DNA from: Lactiplantibacillus pingfangensis
GTDB taxonomy: Bacteria > Bacillota > Bacilli > Lactobacillales > Lactobacillaceae
Length of the DNA stretch: 64,000 nucleotides
Direction: 5' to 3'
NCBI RefSeq assembly: GCF_005404945.1
Contig: NZ_BJDG01000015.1
Coordinates: 1 to 64,000, forward strand
In this document: positions 31,296 to 41,580 of the stretch, in pieces
Layout: the number at the start of each line of letters is the position of its first letter
Position numbering within the stretch: the stretch's first letter is position 1
The notes under the pieces: generated by a model
The model's input: only the letters and a program-made list of their open reading frames with translations
Databases searched by the model: none
Told to the model about the DNA's origin: nothing
Program-made: the position numbers and the translations under genes

Positions 31296-33026
31296 CTATT
31301 TTTGTCGCCAATGTCGATACCAAGAATGTAGCGTGCCAATCACCAAACCGATGATCACGACCACCGCGGTGACGTACCCGAATATCCCAATATAAGTAAT
31401 CCAATTGTTATCTGAATGGCTTTGAACTAATAATGATGATCCCACAATTAACGCCGCCAAGATAACGGCCAAGACGACCTTATTAACCATGGTATCAATC
31501 CGATCAATAAACATCTTGCGGTGTGAAAAGACGATGTTGACCCGTGTCTGACCGTTTTCAAAAGTATCTAGCGCTGACAATAATCGCGAGGGTAACTTCG
31601 GCGCATCTCGTAAACTCTGAGCCGTAGCCAATAGCCCATCTTCAAGTTCATTACGCAAGTTTAAATGTTCACGCATATATTGCCGTGCGAACGGCCGCGC
31701 CACATCCATCATGGATAAATTTGGATCAAGGGTTTCTACGATTCCCTCAATCGTCCCAAAGGCTTTGCCAAGCAAAGTCACTTCTGGATTGACTTGAATA
31801 TTATTGCTACGACAAACCTTGACCATTTCAAAGACGAGGCCCTGAAAGTCGATTTCACCTAATCCCGAATTATAATACTGGCCTAAGAATGGCGCCAGTT
31901 CACTAAAGAATGCCTCTTCGTCAACTTCACCCGTTCGATTCGAAATTGCTAAAATGGCCTTTCCGACTTGCCGCGTATTCTCAGTCGTGACCGCAATGAC
32001 GACATTCGCAATCCCATCCATTAAGTTGGGACTAATTGATCCCATCATACCGAAGTCTAAATAGACCAAACGATATGGTGGTAATTGCCGTTTACCAATG
32101 ATTCGGCCAGATTTCGCTACGGAATCGTTATACCCAATATCACCCTTTTTCAGTTCTCGTAACAAAATATTGCCCGGATGTGGATCAGCGTGGAAGAAGC
32201 CATCTTCAAAAACTTGTTTTAAGAAGTTGGTGACCAGCACGTGTGCCAAATACTGACGTTCTTCATCGTACTGATGATCATTCAGTTCGTCGGCCTTGGC
32301 GATTTTCGCCATAAAATGTTGAATACTCGTGCCGGCCATATACTGATTAACCAAAACTTTTTGCGTGCTGTATTTCGCATACACCCGCGGTACCCGGATA
32401 ATATCAGCTTGATTATTCAGCTCATAAAACCGAGTCCCATTACGAACCTCAATACTCGTATCGAGTTCGTTAAATAGCGATTGCTTAATTTCCGCAACCA
32501 TTTCCCGGAGATCAATGACGGATGAGTCCGGAATATACCGAAGGAGCGGTAAGGCGCGTTCAAATAATGAAATATCTAAAGCAACCTCCGCGTCAATGCC
32601 TGGATGCTGAACTTTAACCACGACTTTTTGCCCATTTAACAAGGTCGCATGATGCGTCTGCCCCATAGATGCTGACGCAAATGGCGTCTCATCAAAGCTC
32701 GCAAACATAGCACTCATTTGCTTACCAGTCTGCGTTTCGATCGTCTTCTTGACAATCGAAAAGTCATCCGAATGAACATTATCTTGCAGTTTCTTGAATT
32801 CATTGGCAAACTCGGGCTTAACAATATCCGTTCGTGAAGATAAGATCTGACCAACTTTAATAAAGGTCGGGCCCAGCTCTTCAAAGGCTGCTCGCACTTG
32901 TCCGGGATGCTTTTGACGTGTCAAGTTACTCAGCACATTATATTTACGTAAAACGGCAACAATCGTTCGAAAACGCGTATGGCGATTTTGATTGGCTTGC
33001 CACTTAGGAATTGGTTCCTCAGTCAT
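31296..33026 (-). CDS. UbiB/ABC1/AarF-family atypical kinase
   Basis: About 576 residues from ATG 33026 (AAGGAGG ahead; the TTG two codons upstream is less likely). Family motifs: KxGQ box FIKVGQILSSR (about residues 55-65), VVVKVQHPG (Lys), HADPHPGNILL (about 277-287) and YLDFGMMG with the metal-binding Asp. Two C-terminal membrane helices (MVNKVVLAVILAALIVG and YIGIFGYVTAVVVIIGLVIG) anchor it. UbiB proteins assist quinone or other isoprenoid lipid metabolism. A lactobacillus with menG but no full menaquinone pathway gives it an unclear role, possibly handling acquired quinone or membrane lipids. Confidence 0.88.
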   Translation of the reverse strand: MTEEPIPKWQANQNRHTRFRTIVAVLRKYNVLSNLTRQKHPGQVRAAFEELGPTFIKVGQILSSRTDIVKPEFANEFKKLQDNVHSDDFSIVKKTIETQTGKQMSAMFASFDETPFASASMGQTHHATLLNGQKVVVKVQHPGIDAEVALDISLFERALPLLRYIPDSSVIDLREMVAEIKQSLFNELDTSIEVRNGTRFYELNNQADIIRVPRVYAKYSTQKVLVNQYMAGTSIQHFMAKIAKADELNDHQYDEERQYLAHVLVTNFLKQVFEDGFFHADPHPGNILLRELKKGDIGYNDSVAKSGRIIGKRQLPPYRLVYLDFGMMGSISPNLMDGIANVVIAVTTENTRQVGKAILAISNRTGEVDEEAFFSELAPFLGQYYNSGLGEIDFQGLVFEMVKVCRSNNIQVNPEVTLLGKAFGTIEGIVETLDPNLSMMDVARPFARQYMREHLNLRNELEDGLLATAQSLRDAPKLPSRLLSALDTFENGQTRVNIVFSHRKMFIDRIDTMVNKVVLAVILAALIVGSSLLVQSHSDNNWITYIGIFGYVTAVVVIIGLVIGTLHSWYRHWRQK

Positions 33027-33117
33027 TTGCACCCCTCCTTCACTAATCTAATTTAACTCTATTATCCATCTTTCGCGCCCAATTCGCACTAACTGAATGA
33101 CCTTTTTCAGAAAAAGG

Positions 33118-33146
33118 TTGACAGTGACTCAAAACGGTTGTAAATT
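33118..33146 (+). promoter_or_regulatory. Promoter of the brnQ T-box leader
   Basis: TTGACA (33118-33123), exactly 17 bp, TAAATT (33141-33146). Confidence 0.7.
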
Positions 33147-33152
33147 ATAGGC

Positions 33153-33463
33153 ACATTAAAAAACGGTTAACAAACGCGTTGAAAAACACAGTACGTGATT
33201 ACCGCAGTTCTTAGAGAGTGCCGGTTTGGTGAAATGGCACAACCGCGTAATCACCGAAAATCAGTTTTGAGCGGCAGTGACGATGGGATATTACCTAGTT
33301 GCTGTTGGGTGCTCCCATTATCGAGCCTAGGTATCGCAGGTGACCGGTCACTTGCCGTACCTTTGAAGGTGATGGTAGTAATACTATCGCAAAACTAAGG
33401 TGGTAACGCGTTTTAAACGTCCTTGTTTCTGAGAGTTTTCTCAGACAGCAAGGACGTTTTTTG
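33153..33463 (+). promoter_or_regulatory. T-box leader, isoleucine type, controlling brnQ
   Basis: Contains the invariant T-box AAGGTGGTAACGCG (33397-33410), a Stem I distal region AGAGAGTGCCGGTTTGGTG, and a specifier region reading GAAA-ATC-AGTTTTGAG, where ATC (33260-33262) is an isoleucine codon. It is followed by the terminator AAACGTCCTTG / CAAGGACGTTTTTT (33415-33463) that alternates with the antiterminator. Uncharged tRNA-Ile should allow transcription of brnQ. Confidence 0.88.
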
Positions 33464-33493
33464 TTTAACCGACAAAAATTAAGGAGTCTTTTT

Positions 33494-34879
33494 ATGCTAA
33501 ATAAAATCCAAAAACGAAACTTAACCAAACGTGACTACCTGACCCTTAGTTCAATGATTTTTGCACTTTTCTTCGGCGCCGGCAACCTCATTTTCCCGTT
33601 ACATCTCGGGCAACTAGCTGGTAGCCATTGGGGTGTGGCTGCTTTAGGATTCCTAGTAACTGCCGTTTTGCTGCCATTACTTTCTGTTTTAGCCGTCTGT
33701 GTCACTAAATCCAAAGGGGTCTACGATATTGGTAAGCCGCTGGGCGCAACATTTGCAATTGTTTTCATGGTCCTGATCCACTTTACTATCGGACCGTTCT
33801 TCGGCACCCCACGGACTGCGACGGTTTCATTTACCGTTGGGCTTGCGCCTTTCTTTTCCGCACGATATCAAACCTTAGCCTTATTAGTTTTTTCCGCGGC
33901 TTTCTTCGGCTTAGCCTATTATCTCTCGTTGGAACAACACAAGATCATGGCTCGCGTTGGGAAACTTTTAAACCCCTTATTTCTGCTACTATTGGTCGTG
34001 ATTTTCTTTGTTGCGTTCAGTAGTCCCTTAGCTAGCGCCGGCAACACTGCTGCGACCGCGGCTTACCAAACTGCTGGCTTTACCAACGGCTTCCTACAAG
34101 GCTACAACACGATGGACGCCTTAGCTGGCCTGGCTTTAGGGGTCACCATCGTGACTGCCGTCAACTTTATGGGACAGACCGATCCTAACAAAGCTGCTTG
34201 GGTAACCGCCCGTGCCGGCCTATTTTCCATGAGCTTTGAAGGCGTCATCTATGTCCTACTCATCCTGCTAGGTTCCCAATCATTAGGCCTATTCAAGCTG
34301 TCTGACAACGGCGGGGTCGCCTTCAACCAAATTGTTAATCACTACATGGGCGCTTTCGGTCAGGCTGTCTTGGCTGTGTTAATCATTACGACTTGTTTGA
34401 CGACTGCGATTGGCCTAGTTGCGGCTTTTGCGCAAGATTTCCATAAACATTTTAGCTTTTTAAGTTATAAAGGCTGGTTGCGGCTCACCTGTTTGGCGTC
34501 ATTTTTGACGGCGAATGTTGGCTTAAACCAGATCATTGCTTGGTCAACCCCAGTTCTCATGTTTCTCTACCCATTAGCCATGGCGTTGATCTTCTTATCA
34601 ATCTTGTCGCCGTTATTCCACAAAGCAGCCGTCGTTTACCGTTGGGTCGTTGTTTTCACGGTTGTCCCGGCGCTATTCGATATGATGGCAGCCTTCCCAG
34701 CAGCCGTCAGCCAAAGTGCCTTAGGCCGGGCAATGGCCCACGTGCAATCGTTTATGCCTTTGGCTGCAAGTGGCATGGATTGGCTCGTGCCAGCGCTAGT
34801 TGGTGCGGTGTTTGGGACGTTGCATTATCTCATGTTGCAACACAGCAAGCCGACCGTCAGCGCGAGTGAACATAACTAG
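33494..34879 (+). CDS. brnQ: Branched-chain amino acid:cation symporter BrnQ
   Basis: 461 residues from MLNKIQKRNL (AAGGAG 9 bases ahead; the ORF could begin upstream at 33461 but that lies in the T-box terminator). Twelve hydrophobic helices; family segment LIFPLHLGQLAGSH near the N-terminus and FGTPRTATVSFTVGLAPF. BrnQ imports leucine, isoleucine and valine with Na+ or H+. Lactobacilli need these amino acids because the synthetic genes are usually lost. The isoleucine T-box makes it an Ile-starvation-induced transporter. A terminator is shared with galR on the other side. Confidence 0.94.
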   Translation: MLNKIQKRNLTKRDYLTLSSMIFALFFGAGNLIFPLHLGQLAGSHWGVAALGFLVTAVLLPLLSVLAVCVTKSKGVYDIGKPLGATFAIVFMVLIHFTIGPFFGTPRTATVSFTVGLAPFFSARYQTLALLVFSAAFFGLAYYLSLEQHKIMARVGKLLNPLFLLLLVVIFFVAFSSPLASAGNTAATAAYQTAGFTNGFLQGYNTMDALAGLALGVTIVTAVNFMGQTDPNKAAWVTARAGLFSMSFEGVIYVLLILLGSQSLGLFKLSDNGGVAFNQIVNHYMGAFGQAVLAVLIITTCLTTAIGLVAAFAQDFHKHFSFLSYKGWLRLTCLASFLTANVGLNQIIAWSTPVLMFLYPLAMALIFLSILSPLFHKAAVVYRWVVVFTVVPALFDMMAAFPAAVSQSALGRAMAHVQSFMPLAASGMDWLVPALVGAVFGTLHYLMLQHSKPTVSASEHN

Positions 34880-34938
34880 GCTGTGAGCGACCTTAATTTC
34901 CGTATTCTGTTGCCTGATCAGCTTAAATTTAATGAGTC

Positions 34939-34971
34939 AAAAAAACTACCTTCAAACTCAAGGTAGTTTTT
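34939..34971. terminator. Bidirectional terminator between brnQ and galR
   Basis: AAAAACTACCTT / AAGGTAGTTTTT perfect stem with flanking A and T runs on both strands. Confidence 0.88.
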
Positions 34972-34972
34972 G

Positions 34973-35989
<1,017 letters not shown>

Positions 35990-36037
35990 TCATCACGCCC
36001 AATGACGCAACGTTTTAAACCAATTCACGATTCTCTC

Positions 36038-37504
36038 TTAAACCGCTTTAACTGCCGTGACAAAGCGATCAAACGCTGCCTCGCCAGCTGCATCCCATTT
36101 AAACACGCCAGCATCCGCGAGCACGCGAGCAAAGACTTGACCAACTTCACGGTCAATAATCTCGGTGACGTTACTTTCATTAAAGTCATACTTGGCCTTC
36201 AACGCGTCTGCCCATGGTTGATGCATGGCTACCATCTGATTATGACGACCTAAAACATAATTTGCAACCTCATGTAGCTCGGGTTTCAGCCGAGCTGGCA
36301 AAATTGCGCGGCCCATCACTTCAATCAACCCAATATTTTCTTTCTTAATATGTTGAACGTCCTGATGCGGATGAAAAATGCCGTCTGGATATTGCGCGGA
36401 AGTCTGATTATCTCGCAAGACTAAATCCATCACAAACTGATCGCCGACCTTGCGCACAATCGGAGTCGTCGTGTGATGCCGAACATCATCGGTATAGGCC
36501 CGAACGTCAACTTGTTCATCAGAATAATGCATCCAGCATTGATGAATTTTAGTTGCCGCCGCGATTAACGCGTCAGTGTCCGAACTCAGCAAGCGAATCG
36601 TGGACATCGGCCATTTAACGATCCCGGCTTCGACCCCAGCAATGCCTAAGTCAATCTGACGGTCAATCGGTGCTTTCATCATTGGAAAGACATGCCGACC
36701 ACCTTGATAGTGTTCGTGGGTCAACATGGAGCCGCCAACAATCGGCAAATCAGCGTTACTCCCAACAAAATAATGTGGAAATTGGGTCACAATTTCAATC
36801 AAATTACTAAAAGTCTGGCGATTAATCACCATTGGCCGATGCACTTTGTCTAAGAAAATCGAGTGCTCATTAAAATACGCATATGGTGAATATTGAAAGC
36901 CCCAAGTTTCGCCGCCGACAGTCAACCGAATGACGCGATGATTGCTGCGCGCCGGATAACCTAAGCGACCTAAATAGCCTTCATTTTCAAGGCAAAGTTG
37001 ACACAGCGGGTAGCCATTTTCTGGGGCATCCTTGGCTGCGGCAATGGCCTTAGGGTCTTTTTCCGGTTTCGATAAATTAATCGTAATTTCCAAATCGCCA
37101 AAATCAGTTTTGGCTGGGAAGACCACGTTTTTCGCAATCGCGCGCGTCTTAATGTAGTCATTCGCTTGACTCAACTGATAAAAATAAGCCGTTGCAGTTT
37201 GCGGACTCGTTTGATATTTGTTCCAAAAAGTTTGATTTACGGCTGACGGTAATGGTGTCACTAAATCCATTAATTGATCCGCTAAAATTTCCTCATCAGA
37301 TTGCGTTCGGTCAATTTTGCCGCTCTGCGTCGCCGTTTTAACTAGCGCATCCGTCAGACTAGTCAATTGATCATCCGGCGCTTCAACCGGATCAGCCTCG
37401 CCAACGAGTGCCAAGATCCGATTGTGGACATAAATTTGATCTAATTCGGTATATGGTGATGGTGACGCAATGACAGCCGCCACAAATCGATCAACCGTTG
37501 TCAT
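36038..37504 (-). CDS. galT: Galactose-1-phosphate uridylyltransferase (GalT, Firmicutes class II)
   Basis: 488 residues, length of the large Gram-positive GalT rather than the 350-residue E. coli type. Transfers UMP from UDP-glucose to galactose-1-phosphate. Visible family blocks: HNRILALVG near the N-terminus, ENGYPLCQLCLENEGYLGR near 165, SIFLDKVHRPMVI, and the active-site loop THEHYQGGRHVFPM near 275 (H-E-H-Y-Q-G-G). Its ATG overlaps the galE stop by one base, so the two are coupled. Confidence 0.94.
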   Translation of the reverse strand: MTTVDRFVAAVIASPSPYTELDQIYVHNRILALVGEADPVEAPDDQLTSLTDALVKTATQSGKIDRTQSDEEILADQLMDLVTPLPSAVNQTFWNKYQTSPQTATAYFYQLSQANDYIKTRAIAKNVVFPAKTDFGDLEITINLSKPEKDPKAIAAAKDAPENGYPLCQLCLENEGYLGRLGYPARSNHRVIRLTVGGETWGFQYSPYAYFNEHSIFLDKVHRPMVINRQTFSNLIEIVTQFPHYFVGSNADLPIVGGSMLTHEHYQGGRHVFPMMKAPIDRQIDLGIAGVEAGIVKWPMSTIRLLSSDTDALIAAATKIHQCWMHYSDEQVDVRAYTDDVRHHTTTPIVRKVGDQFVMDLVLRDNQTSAQYPDGIFHPHQDVQHIKKENIGLIEVMGRAILPARLKPELHEVANYVLGRHNQMVAMHQPWADALKAKYDFNESNVTEIIDREVGQVFARVLADAGVFKWDAAGEAAFDRFVTAVKAV

Positions 37505-38508
37505 TAAGCTTGGCCTCCTCGATCATCATAGCCGGCGGGATGCTGCTGTTTCCAGTTCCAGGCCGTCTTAATAATTTCTTTGACATCGTCATATTGTGGC
37601 TGCCAGCCCAAAATGTGCCGCGCTTTATCGCTAGCGGCAATCAATGTGCTAGGATCACCCGCCCGGCGTGGTGCCATCACTGCTGGAATCGGCTTGCCAG
37701 TGACTACTCGGGCGGCATCCAACATTTGCTTATTTGAAAAACCCGTTGAAGAACCAAGATTAAAGGCATTGCTATCATGACCTTGCTGCAAATATTCTAG
37801 GGCCAAGATGTGGGCATCTGCCAAATCAACGACATGGACATAGTCGCGAACATTGGTACCATCAGGCGTTGGATAATCACCGCCAAAAATTTGTAATTGC
37901 TCACGTTCACCAGCAGCCACTTGTAAAATAATTGGGACCAAATGCGTCTCGGGATGGTGATCTTCACCAATACTCCCATCAGGTTTCGCGCCCGCCACGT
38001 TAAAGTAGCGTAGCGCCACAAACTTAATGCCGTATGCGACATCTGACCAGTGCATGATTTTTTCCATGGCTAATTTACTTTCACCATAAGGATTCGTCGG
38101 CACTTGTGGATCAGTTTCCTTAATCGGCACTTGTTTTGGCTCACCATAAGTTGCCGCTGTTGAAGAAAAAACAATCCGCTTAACATCATGTTTTTGCATG
38201 ACTTCGAGTAATTTGACCATGCCAGTCGTATTATTATCAAAATATTTGAGTGGCTTTTCCATTGATTCTGGCACCACCGAAAAGGCCGCAAAATGCATGA
38301 CGCCGTCGACGGTTTCTTGGTCAAAAACACCGTTCATAAAGTCGGTATCGCGCACATCACCTTCATAAAACCGTGCCCGTGAGTTAACCGCTGCACGATG
38401 TCCTGTAATCAAGTTATCAACCACCGCAACGTCAACCCCTTTGGCAATCAACCGATCAACCGCATGGGAACCAATATAACCAGCCCCACCTAAAACTAAA
38501 ACTGCCAT
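37504..38508 (-). CDS. galE: UDP-glucose 4-epimerase
   Basis: 334 residues from [17 protein letters not shown] is 8 bases ahead of this ATG and only 2 ahead of the earlier one. Short-chain dehydrogenase fold with NAD loop GGAGYIGSH, catalytic Tyr in [10 protein letters not shown] (the SDR YxxxK) and the Ser-Thr pair SSTAATYG. It interconverts UDP-galactose and UDP-glucose, closing the Leloir cycle. Second gene of the operon, between galK and galT. Confidence 0.95.
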   Translation of the reverse strand: MAVLVLGGAGYIGSHAVDRLIAKGVDVAVVDNLITGHRAAVNSRARFYEGDVRDTDFMNGVFDQETVDGVMHFAAFSVVPESMEKPLKYFDNNTTGMVKLLEVMQKHDVKRIVFSSTAATYGEPKQVPIKETDPQVPTNPYGESKLAMEKIMHWSDVAYGIKFVALRYFNVAGAKPDGSIGEDHHPETHLVPIILQVAAGEREQLQIFGGDYPTPDGTNVRDYVHVVDLADAHILALEYLQQGHDSNAFNLGSSTGFSNKQMLDAARVVTGKPIPAVMAPRRAGDPSTLIAASDKARHILGWQPQYDDVKEIIKTAWNWKQQHPAGYDDRGGQA

Positions 38509-38533
38509 GTTCATAACCTCCTAGTGTTAATCC

Positions 38534-39712
38534 TTACGCCTCAACCAATGGTAATTCTTGGGGTCCATCGGCGATTTCAGCAATATAAAAGGCTGCATCA
38601 TGGCCGATCTTTTCGCGATAAACTTTACCCACATTTTGCTTGAAATTCTCAACTTCATCTTTAGCAACAATCGCAATTGCACAACCGCCAAAGCCGGCCC
38701 CAGTCATCCGGGCACCCAAAACGCCAGGCTGTTGCCAAGCCGTTTCGGCTAACGTATCTAGTTCCTGACCCGTGACTTCATAATCAAAGTGTAGCGACAC
38801 ATGTGAGGCCGTCACTAATTGACCAAAAGTTGTTAAATCATCATCCGCTAACGCTTTCGTCGCCCGAATCGTCCGCTGATTTTCAAAGACCGCGTGACGT
38901 GCGCGTTTAATCAGCGTTTCATCATTGATGAGGTAGGCCGCTTCATCGAATTCGGCTTCGTTTAAGTCACCTAAGGACTTGATGTCTAACTTAGTTTGTA
39001 ACCGCCGTAGTGCTTCTTCACATTCTGACCGCCGCTCATTATATTTGGAATCTGCTAATTCACGCCGTTTATTAGTATTCATAATCACAATGACATGCTC
39101 GCCCAACTTTACAGGGGCATAAGAATAAGCCATTGTGTTAGTATCTAGTAAAATTGCTTGATCTTTTTTACCCATGCCAACCGCAAACTGGTCCATAATT
39201 CCTGAATTGACGCCAATGTAGTCATTTTCAACCTGCTGTCCCAATTTTACTAATTCCAGTTCACTAACCGACAACTTGAAGGCAGCTTTTAGAATTGTCC
39301 CCATCAATAATTCAATTGACGCAGATGAAGATAGACCCGCCCCATCCGGCAAATTACCATGAACGAATAAGTCAAAACCATGATCAAAGGTGACACCCGT
39401 TTTGGCAAGCATCGCAAGCATGCCTTTTGGATAGTTAGTCCAACCAGCAGCCTTTTGATAGGCTAAGTCGTTAATATCAAAGCTCACGATTCCTTGATCA
39501 GGAATATTTGCAGAGTACATCCGCACGGTAGTGTCTGTGCGAGCAGCATACACGCCGTAGGTTCCAAGACTAATTGCACATGGAAAGACATGCCCACCAT
39601 TATAATCGGTATGTTCACCAATCAAATTGATTCGACCAGGTGAGAAGAAAACGCGTTCTGGTTGACTGTTATACACAGCTTGGAATTCTTGTTGTAAGTT
39701 AGTGATTGCCAT
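38534..39712 (-). CDS. galK: Galactokinase
   Basis: 392 residues from MAITNLQQEF; GGAGG lies upstream, while an earlier in-frame start at 39829 runs back through the promoter. GHMP kinase fold: PGRINLIGEHTDYNGG signature (residues about 25-40), GAGLSSSASIELL phosphate loop (about 125) and the C-terminal GARMTGAGFGGCAI. Phosphorylates alpha-galactose at C1. First gene of galKETR. It has a good sigma-A promoter with a TTTACTAAA double repeat just downstream. Confidence 0.96.
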   Translation of the reverse strand: MAITNLQQEFQAVYNSQPERVFFSPGRINLIGEHTDYNGGHVFPCAISLGTYGVYAARTDTTVRMYSANIPDQGIVSFDINDLAYQKAAGWTNYPKGMLAMLAKTGVTFDHGFDLFVHGNLPDGAGLSSSASIELLMGTILKAAFKLSVSELELVKLGQQVENDYIGVNSGIMDQFAVGMGKKDQAILLDTNTMAYSYAPVKLGEHVIVIMNTNKRRELADSKYNERRSECEEALRRLQTKLDIKSLGDLNEAEFDEAAYLINDETLIKRARHAVFENQRTIRATKALADDDLTTFGQLVTASHVSLHFDYEVTGQELDTLAETAWQQPGVLGARMTGAGFGGCAIAIVAKDEVENFKQNVGKVYREKIGHDAAFYIAEIADGPQELPLVEA

Positions 39713-39734
39713 AATTGGAACCTCCGTAGTTTGC

Positions 39735-39786
39735 TTTACTAAAATTTTACTAAACTTAATGTAAGCCTTTTCAGATAGTTTGTCAA
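39735..39786 (-). promoter_or_regulatory. galK promoter and candidate GalR operator
   Basis: On the minus strand TTGACA (39781-39786), 17 bp, TACATT (39758-39763). Just downstream the repeat TTTAGTAAA occurs twice (39746-39754 and 39735-39743 in minus sense), a plausible LacI-family operator overlapping the transcription start. Confidence 0.6.
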
Positions 39787-39893
39787 TTGTCTTTAACTGT
39801 TTTCTGGTTATGCCGCGTTTCCGGTTCAAAATGGGCGAAAATCGGTCTATTAGTTCGATAATGTGCTATTATGAATATAATTATTAGGTACAG

Positions 39894-39925
39894 TAAGGGT
39901 CGCATCTTTCGGTGCGGCCCTTATT
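39894..39925 (-). terminator. Weak terminator after galM
   Basis: TAAGGGTCGCA / TGCGGCCCTTA stem with an 8-nt loop. No strong T-run on either strand, so partial read-through from galM into galK is possible. Confidence 0.5.
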
Positions 39926-39929
39926 CTAA

Positions 39930-40961
39930 CTATTTTGTTAATCGTTCATATTGGTAGCTAATGGTCGTCGTGACTGGTTTCCCAGGGCGAAGTATCGTGT
40001 CACCAAAATTAGGATGATTAATCGCATCTGGCAAAGTTTGTGCTTCAGTTGCCAATGCATTGTATTGGTGCGCGGTCTGTTGATCAGCATCAAACGGATT
40101 GGCCGTGAAAATAATTAGGCCATTCCGATCTGAATACAGTTTTATTTGTCGGTGGCCCTCAGTATCGCCCAATGCCGCAATTGGCTCAGTAGCACTTGGC
40201 GTGACTTCGTAGGCATCATCAAACTCCACCCCATCACTTTCAACTTTAAGCTGCTTTAATGATTCCGCCACGGGTTGTGGATAATTAAAATCATATGCAG
40301 TATTTTTAACGTCAAGCTTGCGACCAGTCGGGACTTTTTCCGCATCAAATTCTAGATGCTTAGCACTATGAATCTGTAACCAATGATGTGACAAACTAGT
40401 CCGGTCATCCGCAACATTCCAATAAACATGGTTGGTCGGATTGAACAAAGTTGCCGCATCCGTATCACCAGAAAAGGCAATTGAAACCCGATCCCGATTA
40501 TCCAATGTAAACTTAATTTTCACGTCCAAATTGCCTGGATAGTGATCATCAGTCGCATTAATATGGTGCGTCAATGTCACACTGACACTGTCATCAGTTT
40601 GCGTAAACTCACCGGCAAAATTCAACGTATTAAAACCGTGGTAGCCACCATGCAAGGAATGTGTCTGCTCATTCATATCAACTTGATACGTTTTTCCATC
40701 TATCTTAAATTTGGCAGCACCAATTCGACCCGCAACTCGTCCAATTGATTGGCACAAACAAAAGCCAACACGCTGATAATCGGCCATACTGTCAAGGCCC
40801 CAAATTAATGGGCGCTCAACACCATTTTCATTAACAACGAATTCCTGCCAGGTACCACCATAACTCAAAACAGAAATCCGCGTTTGTTGATCATTAATTA
40901 GGGTATATCGCATCACATCTTGACCGGCTAATTGATCAAAAATCGATTTTTTTGTTTCCAC
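39930..40961 (-). CDS. galM: Aldose 1-epimerase (galactose mutarotase)
   Basis: 343 residues starting GTG 40961 (GGAGGTG with 8-base spacing). Beta-sandwich mutarotase with NPTNHVYWNVADD (substrate-binding His) and ATEAQTLPDAINHPNFG (C-terminal catalytic Glu region). Converts beta- to alpha-galactose for GalK. It is transcribed ahead of galKETR in the same direction. A cre site (40984-40997) and a TTTAGTAAA GalR-like half-site (41028-41036) lie upstream. Confidence 0.92.
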   Translation of the reverse strand: METKKSIFDQLAGQDVMRYTLINDQQTRISVLSYGGTWQEFVVNENGVERPLIWGLDSMADYQRVGFCLCQSIGRVAGRIGAAKFKIDGKTYQVDMNEQTHSLHGGYHGFNTLNFAGEFTQTDDSVSVTLTHHINATDDHYPGNLDVKIKFTLDNRDRVSIAFSGDTDAATLFNPTNHVYWNVADDRTSLSHHWLQIHSAKHLEFDAEKVPTGRKLDVKNTAYDFNYPQPVAESLKQLKVESDGVEFDDAYEVTPSATEPIAALGDTEGHRQIKLYSDRNGLIIFTANPFDADQQTAHQYNALATEAQTLPDAINHPNFGDTILRPGKPVTTTISYQYERLTK

Positions 40962-40983
40962 TTGCTTTGCACCTCCATATTTT

Positions 40984-40997
40984 ATAAACCGTTTTCA
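40984..40997 (-). promoter_or_regulatory. Candidate cre (CcpA) site upstream of galM
   Basis: On the minus strand TGAAAACGGTTTAT, 12 of 14 matches to TGNAANCGNTNWCA. Sits just before the galM ribosome site, where CcpA could block transcription in glucose. Confidence 0.5.
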
Positions 40998-41027
40998 TTA
41001 ATCATTATAGCAGAATCGGCCTGACAC

Positions 41028-41036
41028 TTTAGTAAA
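41028..41036. promoter_or_regulatory. TTTAGTAAA motif upstream of galM
   Basis: The same 9-mer that is doubled at the galK promoter. Single half-site; candidate GalR contact. Inference. Confidence 0.35.
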
Positions 41037-41075
41037 TTTTTTAACTAGACCACTTTGTGTTCTAAACCCTTGCTA

Positions 41076-41104
41076 TTGACAGCTTTTGTTAAAATTGCTA
41101 AGCT
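41076..41104 (+). promoter_or_regulatory. Promoter of the 73-aa gene
   Basis: TTGACA (41076-41081), 17 bp, TAAGCT. A partial cre-like TAGAAAGCGCTTAATA (41107-41122) follows directly; it has three mismatches to consensus. Confidence 0.55.
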
Positions 41105-41162
41105 TTTAGAAAGCGCTTAATATTTAACGCTACCGCGCCAACACTCTAGGAGGATTTCAGTT

Positions 41163-41384
41163 ATGATTTTTGTAAACTCACCATTAATGCAAGATAAGAT
41201 TATTGACCTGTTAAACAACTATAACGAAGACAACGTAACTTTTGAATTCGTTGACAAACAAGGCATGAAGCTACGTTTTAAGACTAGTTCTGACGATCCT
41301 GAAGCTGCCGCTAAACTCGCCAAGTCCGCTATCAAAGCGCAAGACTGGGGCACTGTACTTTTCTTCCAGGCTGCTGCAGAATAG
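41163..41384 (+). CDS. Small conserved-looking protein of unknown function (73 aa)
   Basis: 73 residues, acidic N-terminal half (LLNNYNEDNVTFEFVDKQGMKLRFKT) that reads as alternating beta strands, then an Ala-rich helix (DDPEAAAKLAKSAIKAQD) and a C-terminal strand (TVLFFQ). Ends FFQAAAE. Soluble, no membrane segment or signal. AGGAGG precedes the ATG. Own promoter, likely carbon-catabolite controlled, and own terminator. It lies between galactose and hydroaromatic genes but is divergent from galM. I do not recognise the family. Confidence 0.65.
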   Translation: MIFVNSPLMQDKIIDLLNNYNEDNVTFEFVDKQGMKLRFKTSSDDPEAAAKLAKSAIKAQDWGTVLFFQAAAE

Positions 41385-41401
41385 ACTAAATGCCACTTTA
41401 A

Positions 41402-41429
41402 AGGGCTGTGATAATTCACGGCTCTTTTT
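41402..41429 (+). terminator. Terminator of the 73-aa gene
   Basis: AGGGCTGTGA / TCACGGCTCT stem (two G-U) followed by TTTT. Confidence 0.72.
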
Positions 41430-41475
41430 GCGTCCCATCGTTATAATCAACACCAGCGATGAAGTTACATCAGAC

Positions 41476-41517
41476 CAAAAAATCACCTAATACCCTTTGA
41501 CACAGGATTAGGTGATT
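41476..41517 (-). terminator. Terminator of the hydroaromatic operon
   Basis: AATCACCTAAT / ATTAGGTGATT stem; on the minus strand six T follow. About 65 bp after the reductase stop. Confidence 0.78.
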
Positions 41518-41580
41518 ACTTGGCCATCAACTCATGGCGGTGGCGCTATTTAAACCTATCATTCGCAAAATCTTAGTCTC

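Noticed and set aside
33062-33070. TTATCCATC as a DnaA box
   Set aside because: Single, one mismatch, no cluster; not evidence for an origin despite the nearby parS.
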